64,000 bases of DNA from contig JACVVK020000453.1 in the NCBI GenBank assembly GCA_018292915.2, forward strand, positions 55,001 to 119,000, read 5' to 3'. Below, in pieces: positions 59,061-64,000 of the stretch (position 1 is the first letter of the stretch; every line of letters starts with the position of its first letter). The position numbers were made by a program, and so were the translations under genes. This DNA is from Batillaria attramentaria. Its lineage: Eukaryota > Mollusca > Gastropoda > Batillariidae. Below the pieces are notes generated by a model. That model did not search any database. It was given only the letters and a program-made list of their open reading frames with translations, and was not told where the DNA came from.

Positions 59061-60758
59061 ATTAAAATAAAAAGGGAGAGAATAAAACAAGATTTAAATT
59101 TATATACTAAAAAATCTACCCGGTTAAACTGATAAACAAATTTCAATTCTTTGTACATCGAACATACAGAGGTCGAGAATAGTCCGTATTATTTGAAGAA
59201 TCTACGTTTTATAGAACAGATTTGACTCTTTTGAGAACCTAAAGATGCTGTCAGGGGGGAACGTCCCGGAACAAAACCTTCAAAGAATCTGCACAGTAAT
59301 ATTTGACGCGAATCTCGGCAAGCTCCACGCACGAGATTAAAAACTGTGCGACTGTAAACGGCTCATGACATGGTACGCACCAGGGGGGAAGGGAGGGATA
59401 TCCACGTAATACAGATAGACAAACACGATTACTAGCACTAAAGACTGTCAAAACATGTTGCCCTACTTTTTTTGTAAGAAGGTGATGATAGTTTTTTTTT
59501 TTTTTTTTTTGAAGGAACTAAAAATAAAACACCTCAAGGCAGTAACATTATCCTGGGTCCAGAAAAGCTACTCCTATTACGGATTCCGTAATCGGGAAAC
59601 GTTCGCTCATAACAGTGTTGGGCGGGGCAGAGCAGAGGCTTCATTTTCAGGTTTTGCAGAACTTGCAAGTAATCCAGCCTGTCTTAGGAAGCGTGGAATG
59701 CGGCCCTGTCCCGCAGTCCCAAACCACACGGACCTCCATACCATCATCTTACCATCCTCCTCCTCTCCATCATCATCATGCATAATAAAAAATGCCCCAG
59801 CTTCCGAGCCCTCCGTGGATTCCAACCATAACCAGGGAGGAACACAACTGGAACTGGCAAAGAGTTGGAACAGCGGGAAAAAAAACCCAGCCTGTCTTGG
59901 GGCCTCGATTCCCCGAGCACTTTCAAGAGCCTTACCTCAGCGTTGTTTGTTTGCTAGACACGTATATTAATGCTACTTTTAACACTCATACAGGCTACGC
60001 GACAAATTCCAGCATTCCGGTTCTTTGGCAATGCAAACAGCGACCACATACCCCGTCATTCCTCTGTCGTCTGCCCACCGCGCATGAACTCAAAAAGGTC
60101 CACATGCCAGGCTCATTTTTCCCCTGTTGTTACTACTACCTGGCATGAAACTTGTTTACAAAGCCAAACAAAAGCCCCAGATTGCCAGTCTTTTTTTTAC
60201 TCTGCACACAAATTTAAACAGGGACAAAAATTGTGTACTAAATTTCGCGGAATTACTACATGCCCCGGAAACTATTAGTGTTGCGTACCCGTAACACACG
60301 TCGGCCCCTCTTCACAGTAGTGGAGGGAATGCAAAGGTAGCTAGACCTGAACCTGAAACCTCAGCGAAAAGCCCCCTACCCCCTCCATCCCCCCTCCCCT
60401 CCCAATGATAGTGACAGTGAGTGTGTGGGCGGTGAAGACCTCAGTCCGGATACACAGGATTGGTGGTGACGACTGGTTGCCGTGTTTGTCCCTTTCTGGA
60501 TGCGGGCGGACATTGCTGAGACGGCGATGGGACAAACCTGGGGGTCAAGCTGACAACTCTGTCATTAATCAGTGATAGCAGGCGACACTAACCAGGCAGG
60601 CTCGCGGGGGGACATTCACAACAGCACGTGCACTCTGAGTCATTGAAGACCCGCTGCATGTGCGACTCTGAAAAGTTGCAAGACGCCGCAAAACTCCAGA
60701 CTGTTGAAAAGCTGGGTTTCACGTCTTTTTTTCAGGATATGGAAAGTCTTAAAGGCCT
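59061..60758. other. Non-coding; poly(T) 59491-59510
   Basis: Open frames up to 171 codons (59455-59970) have no recognisable domain and cross the poly(T) run. Confidence 0.4.
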
Positions 60759-60922
60759 GGGCCCGTATGTAAAAGTCGGGTTAGGGGTTAGAGTCTAACC
60801 TCGAAATAAACTAGCTCTAGGGTTAAATTTTCTGTTGTTTTTTGTTTTAAATCAGGAAGCGGGTCCATTCCACCATGGGGTGGAATGCCGTTATAGAAGG
60901 ATTTTTATCTTTCATTCTTCGC
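60759..60922 (+). mobile_element. MITE-like repeat family A, copy 3 (right end lost)
   Basis: Starts GGGCCCGTATGTAAAAGTCG at 60759. The body matches copies 1 and 2 to CATTCTTCGCTGCC, after which sequence diverges into TTGTTGTTG repeats. The terminal inverted repeat on the right is absent. Confidence 0.75.
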
Positions 60923-61717
60923 TGCCTATGTTGTTTTTGTTGTTGTAGTTGTTGATGTTTCTTTCTTGCATTGTCTGTTAATTAAATGTGTACGTTTTGA
61001 AGGCCTGATGTCTTCGGCAGTAAACTTTCGTGTGACAAAGAAATGCCGGATCCAGCGCCGACTATTAACGACAATCAGGCATCCCCGTAACAGGCGCCAC
61101 TGAAGGGCAGTAGATAAGGTCACACTAGGTCAGGAAATGATCCGGTTATGCGCATCACTTGATGTCAACAAGACGCAAAGAGTGCCAAAGACAGTGCCGG
61201 TGCCCCACTGACCTGCCCCGACCACGTGACCACCGCGTCTCAAAACGTGCAAAGCTGACATCAGACATGGCAGGGCCGTACGCGCACGACAATGGAGCGT
61301 TGCCCAACCCACGGGACTCGAGTCATTCACGCCAAGCTTACCATCCACTCCTGTAGCCTGCCTCTTGTACCTTCTGCCCTCTTAATCCTCTGTTGTCTGC
61401 CACAACAAGGACCTTCTACAGCCCCTCGGAGACGCTCGATGCGACAAACGCACAACCTTGTCGTTGTATTCCGGCTTGTATAAGCGCTGCGAGGTCACGT
61501 AATTCTACACAACAATCTACAAAGAAAAAAAGCGGCCAGCCAGCTTTGCCAAGTCACAAATGAAACAGCCAGAGCACAATAGATCCAATCTCAGACACGC
61601 CACCCAAAAAAGGGTAAAAACTGATCATCAGCCGACGGTGTCTGATCGACTTGCGTGATTGAAAATCTCTCCGTTACTTACTTTTTTCTTTTTATTTCTT
61701 TTACAATTTATTGTGTA
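60923..61717. other. Non-coding, nothing recognised
   Basis: (TTG)n-like sequence at 60929-60955, otherwise unique-looking. Confidence 0.4.
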
Positions 61718-61811
61718 CTTAACTCTTTGACGACGGAGCACAATTTCTGACACACGATTTCCTATAGGAAATCGTGTGTCAGAAATTGCGCTCCGTCGTC
61801 AAAGAGTTAAG
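61718..61811. mobile_element. 94-bp near-perfect palindrome bordered by TTAA (palindromic MITE)
   Basis: Arms of 47 bp (61718-61764 and 61765-61811) meet at CCTA|TAGG with no spacer and differ at one position (GAGCAC versus GAGCGC). Each arm contains TTAACTCTTTGACGACGGAG from the outside inward. TTAA at 61719-61722 and 61807-61810 would be the target duplication of a piggyBac-type or similar element. The arm identity suggests a young insertion or gene conversion. RNA from either strand would form a 47-bp stem. Confidence 0.75.
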
Positions 61812-63664
61812 CCTCAACCACAAAAAAACCCGAACGACCTTACGCTTACAAACACAACACAAAATCTTAAATCTTTCAGCTGATGGAAATATGGACGTTC
61901 CAAAACACAGCTTGTCAATAGAAAATCCGTTCGAGGACAAATCTGTGAAATTCTAGCCGCGTGGCTTGCAAATTAAAAAAAAAGTCCATCATCCCGAGTG
62001 CTGCCCCTCATTACGCAAAGGTTCTGCGTCTTTTGCACAGTGATGAGGCAAACAGCAGAGCAACTATATTATGGAGAAGAGGGATGGTGGAGGGTGGGAA
62101 GAGGGAGTGCGGGGGGGGAGGGGTGGGGGGGAATAGAGCCTTATTTGGGGGCCAAATAAGGGGAGGGATGAGAGGAGATAATGAGGAGCAGGCAACCCAT
62201 TGTTCCCTGTGTTTTACGTGTCTGTCGATTACCCGGGGTCCCAGGCAGCCCGAGGCCAGGGGGATCTTTTTCCAAAGGATGCTCCTCCTGCTAAGCCAGC
62301 GGCTCACTGTCTCCTGGACATTTTGTCCTCCGCTGGAGCGTGAAAACAAAAACAATTTCCTGCGACTGTCCGTAAATTCCCAGCGAACTGCTGCGACGAT
62401 GGCTCTCGGCCGTCCTGACATAATAGCCAGGGACGCAATTAGCCATCCCATAATAAGTTTATGAGGCAGAGCGAGCATCGAAAGCTTGGATCTTTCGATT
62501 CTATTTTACGTCCTTCAGCTACCGCCTTCAGCCCTCGCAGCAAAAGCTCGGCGGCTGTCTCTGGGACCTAGCCGAGCGTGCTGTTTCCAGACGTTTACCT
62601 CCTCCATTGATTAAATTTGATGAAAACAAGCGGCTGTTTTTTTTGCCCGTGGGTATCTGGGCAAAATATGGATGAGTTAGCAAACATCGCGCTGGCCGTG
62701 AGTCAGACCAGTTTAGTCCTTCCGGACCGTCGCGCGCATATCATGCGCTGCCGCGACCAATCGGAGCGAGGAACCACAACGAGGTTAAGATCATTGGAGA
62801 AGTTTTGTGGACAGGACGGTCGGAAGCCTGCAAACGACCGCAGGGGACGAGGGGCAGATGACGGCTAAAAGACATGAGGGTGCAGCGCAGAAACGCACAA
62901 GAGAAATGTGGTGAATGGACCTTGGAACTGAAACTCAAAATAAATCAGTTTAAACCAGCCAGGAAATTCTCGCCACGTGAATTTTTCAAAGTGAAGCTAA
63001 GTGTAAAAACGTTCCGACTCAAGAAAATAATATTACCCCCAAAAAACAAACAAACAAACAAACAAACAACAACAACAACCAAATCACCTCTCTCCTTTCA
63101 TTCCTGTTTTTGGCATTTCAGACATGTCGATTAACACAAGACACACAGAGTCTAGATAAATCTAAAAACAATAACAACCACAACAACAACAAATACGTAA
63201 ATTAAATCAGATGCTGTACATGACTGAATAAAACCAAGGGCAGGTACCTTGTCCTCAAACGGAAGAAACAACGAAAGACAAATCGTCCGAGAAAAGTCTT
63301 ATTTTACAAAACTAACTTTCCAAGTTTACTCCGCTGTAAAACTACTACCGCTGTGTTTGCCCCTTGCTCCCAGTTATGAACACAACTAGTCCCAGGGTTT
63401 GCTTACGCACTGAGCATGTGAATTATGGACTGTGTAAATGCTGTTAAAAGTCAGTTTGTCTTTGTTTCGATACTGTAACTGGAGCAAGGTTGACTTGCCA
63501 CAAGGGGGCGACTGGGGACCAGCTCTGTACCATCAGGTTTCACTACGTTTACCCTCTGCACTGAAGTCGGCTAACCAAGACCTGCGCCGAGACAAGTGAT
63601 ACCTAAAGAAGGTAAAAACAAACAAAATCAAACCAAGCCTGTTTAGAGATTATTTCCTGCAGGA
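61812..63664. other. Non-coding; transposon- and microsatellite-free block at 62130-62470
   Basis: A plus frame 61961-62464 (167 codons) and a minus frame 62011-62478 (155 codons) overlap completely and neither shows a recognised motif. Long open frames on both strands may reflect composition or a conserved non-coding element. (AAAC)n lies at 63045-63068, (AAC)n near 63070 and 63182. Confidence 0.4.
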
Positions 63665-63770
63665 GTTGTCCCTCGTGCATACACAGACAGGCAGCAAGCA
63701 TGCATTTTTCGTGGGAGCTTTGTGCTCTTTTCCACGAAAAATGCGTGCTGGTTGCGGCAAGGGAGACAAC
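63665..63770. repeat. Imperfect inverted repeat (hairpin)
   Basis: Inner stem GCATGCATTTTTCGTGG (63698-63714) pairs with CCACGAAAAATGCGTGC (63732-63748), one mismatch. Outer parts GTTGTCCCT (63665-63673) and AGGGAGACAAC (63760-63770) also pair. It may be a small fold-back MITE. Confidence 0.65.
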
Positions 63771-64000
63771 ACATGCAGGCAATACCCTTTAACCAGGCTG
63801 AAAATGTACTGTGCTGGTGAATGCGACCGTGTCCACCGCTTCTGTGCACAATGTGAAATAACACTGGGACCTCAAAGTTGTTCGCAATTGTCCACTTTCC
63901 TTGTCACCGATCCCGAGTATTTTAATTTTTTCCTTCTTAGCTATCACTTAGCTCGGCTCGGTCTCGGTTAGCCCGACTTGGCCGTCGTCGCAGGGGCCAA
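63771..64000. other. Non-coding to window edge, nothing recognised
   Basis: Short palindromic words near 63940-63975 (TAGCTCGGCTCGG, TTAGCCCGACTTGG). No feature is supported. Confidence 0.35.

Noticed and set aside
61961..62478. Overlapping 167- and 155-codon frames on opposite strands
   Set aside because: Both cannot be judged real from sequence alone and neither has a recognised motif. Treated as non-coding.

Overview
The window looks like a stretch of animal nuclear DNA, most likely from a mollusc (a marine gastropod would fit) or another lophotrochozoan. Three things point that way. Protein-coding sequence is sparse and split into exons with GT/AG borders. Long (GT)n, (GA)n and (AAC)n microsatellites occur every few kilobases. 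There is a dense load of short retroposons: about 20 copies of one tRNA-derived SINE, two Deu-domain SINEs, and tails of CR1/L2-like LINEs. No bacterial operon, plasmid, phage or CRISPR feature is present. The species assignment is inference.

The only host gene I can support is on the minus strand. Its exons lie at 42034-42941 (5' coding exon, with a start codon 8 nt inside a 3' splice site), 12526-12741 and 10623-11567. All junctions are phase 0 and the exons join into 687 codons with no stop. The intron between the first two is about 29.3 kb and the next is 958 bp. The protein is low-complexity (Ser/Pro/Gly/Gln rich), with a short acidic coiled-coil-like helix at the end of the first exon and a Cys-rich CxxCxxC segment at the end of the third. 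The gene continues past 10623 toward or beyond the left edge. A possible 60-bp cassette exon at 13329-13388 shares its splice-acceptor region with the 12741 exon.

Layout: 1-10.6 kb is intron or 3' part of the host gene with a MITE end, a LINE 3' fragment, SINEs, and a compact LINE derivative carrying a 2A-like motif (9335-10344) inside a GACA-rich minisatellite. 10.6-12.8 kb holds two host exons. 12.8-42.0 kb is the large intron, full of SINEs, microsatellites, one Deu-SINE, LINE tails, a probable retrocopy (22.2-22.7 kb) and an interstitial telomeric insertion. 42.0-42.9 kb is the first coding exon. 42.9-64 kb is upstream sequence with a 4x75-bp minisatellite, a hAT-like MITE, a degenerate tandem array interrupted by a fold-back insertion, a second Deu-SINE and a 94-bp near-perfect palindrome flanked by TTAA.

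The elements are related to one another. The Deu-SINE tails resemble the 3' tail of the LINE fragment at 724-1185, which suggests a SINE/LINE partnership. Several LINE tails end in the same TTTAAACC sequence as the 2A-bearing element. Most of the tRNA-SINE copies have recognisable 9-16 bp target-site duplications.
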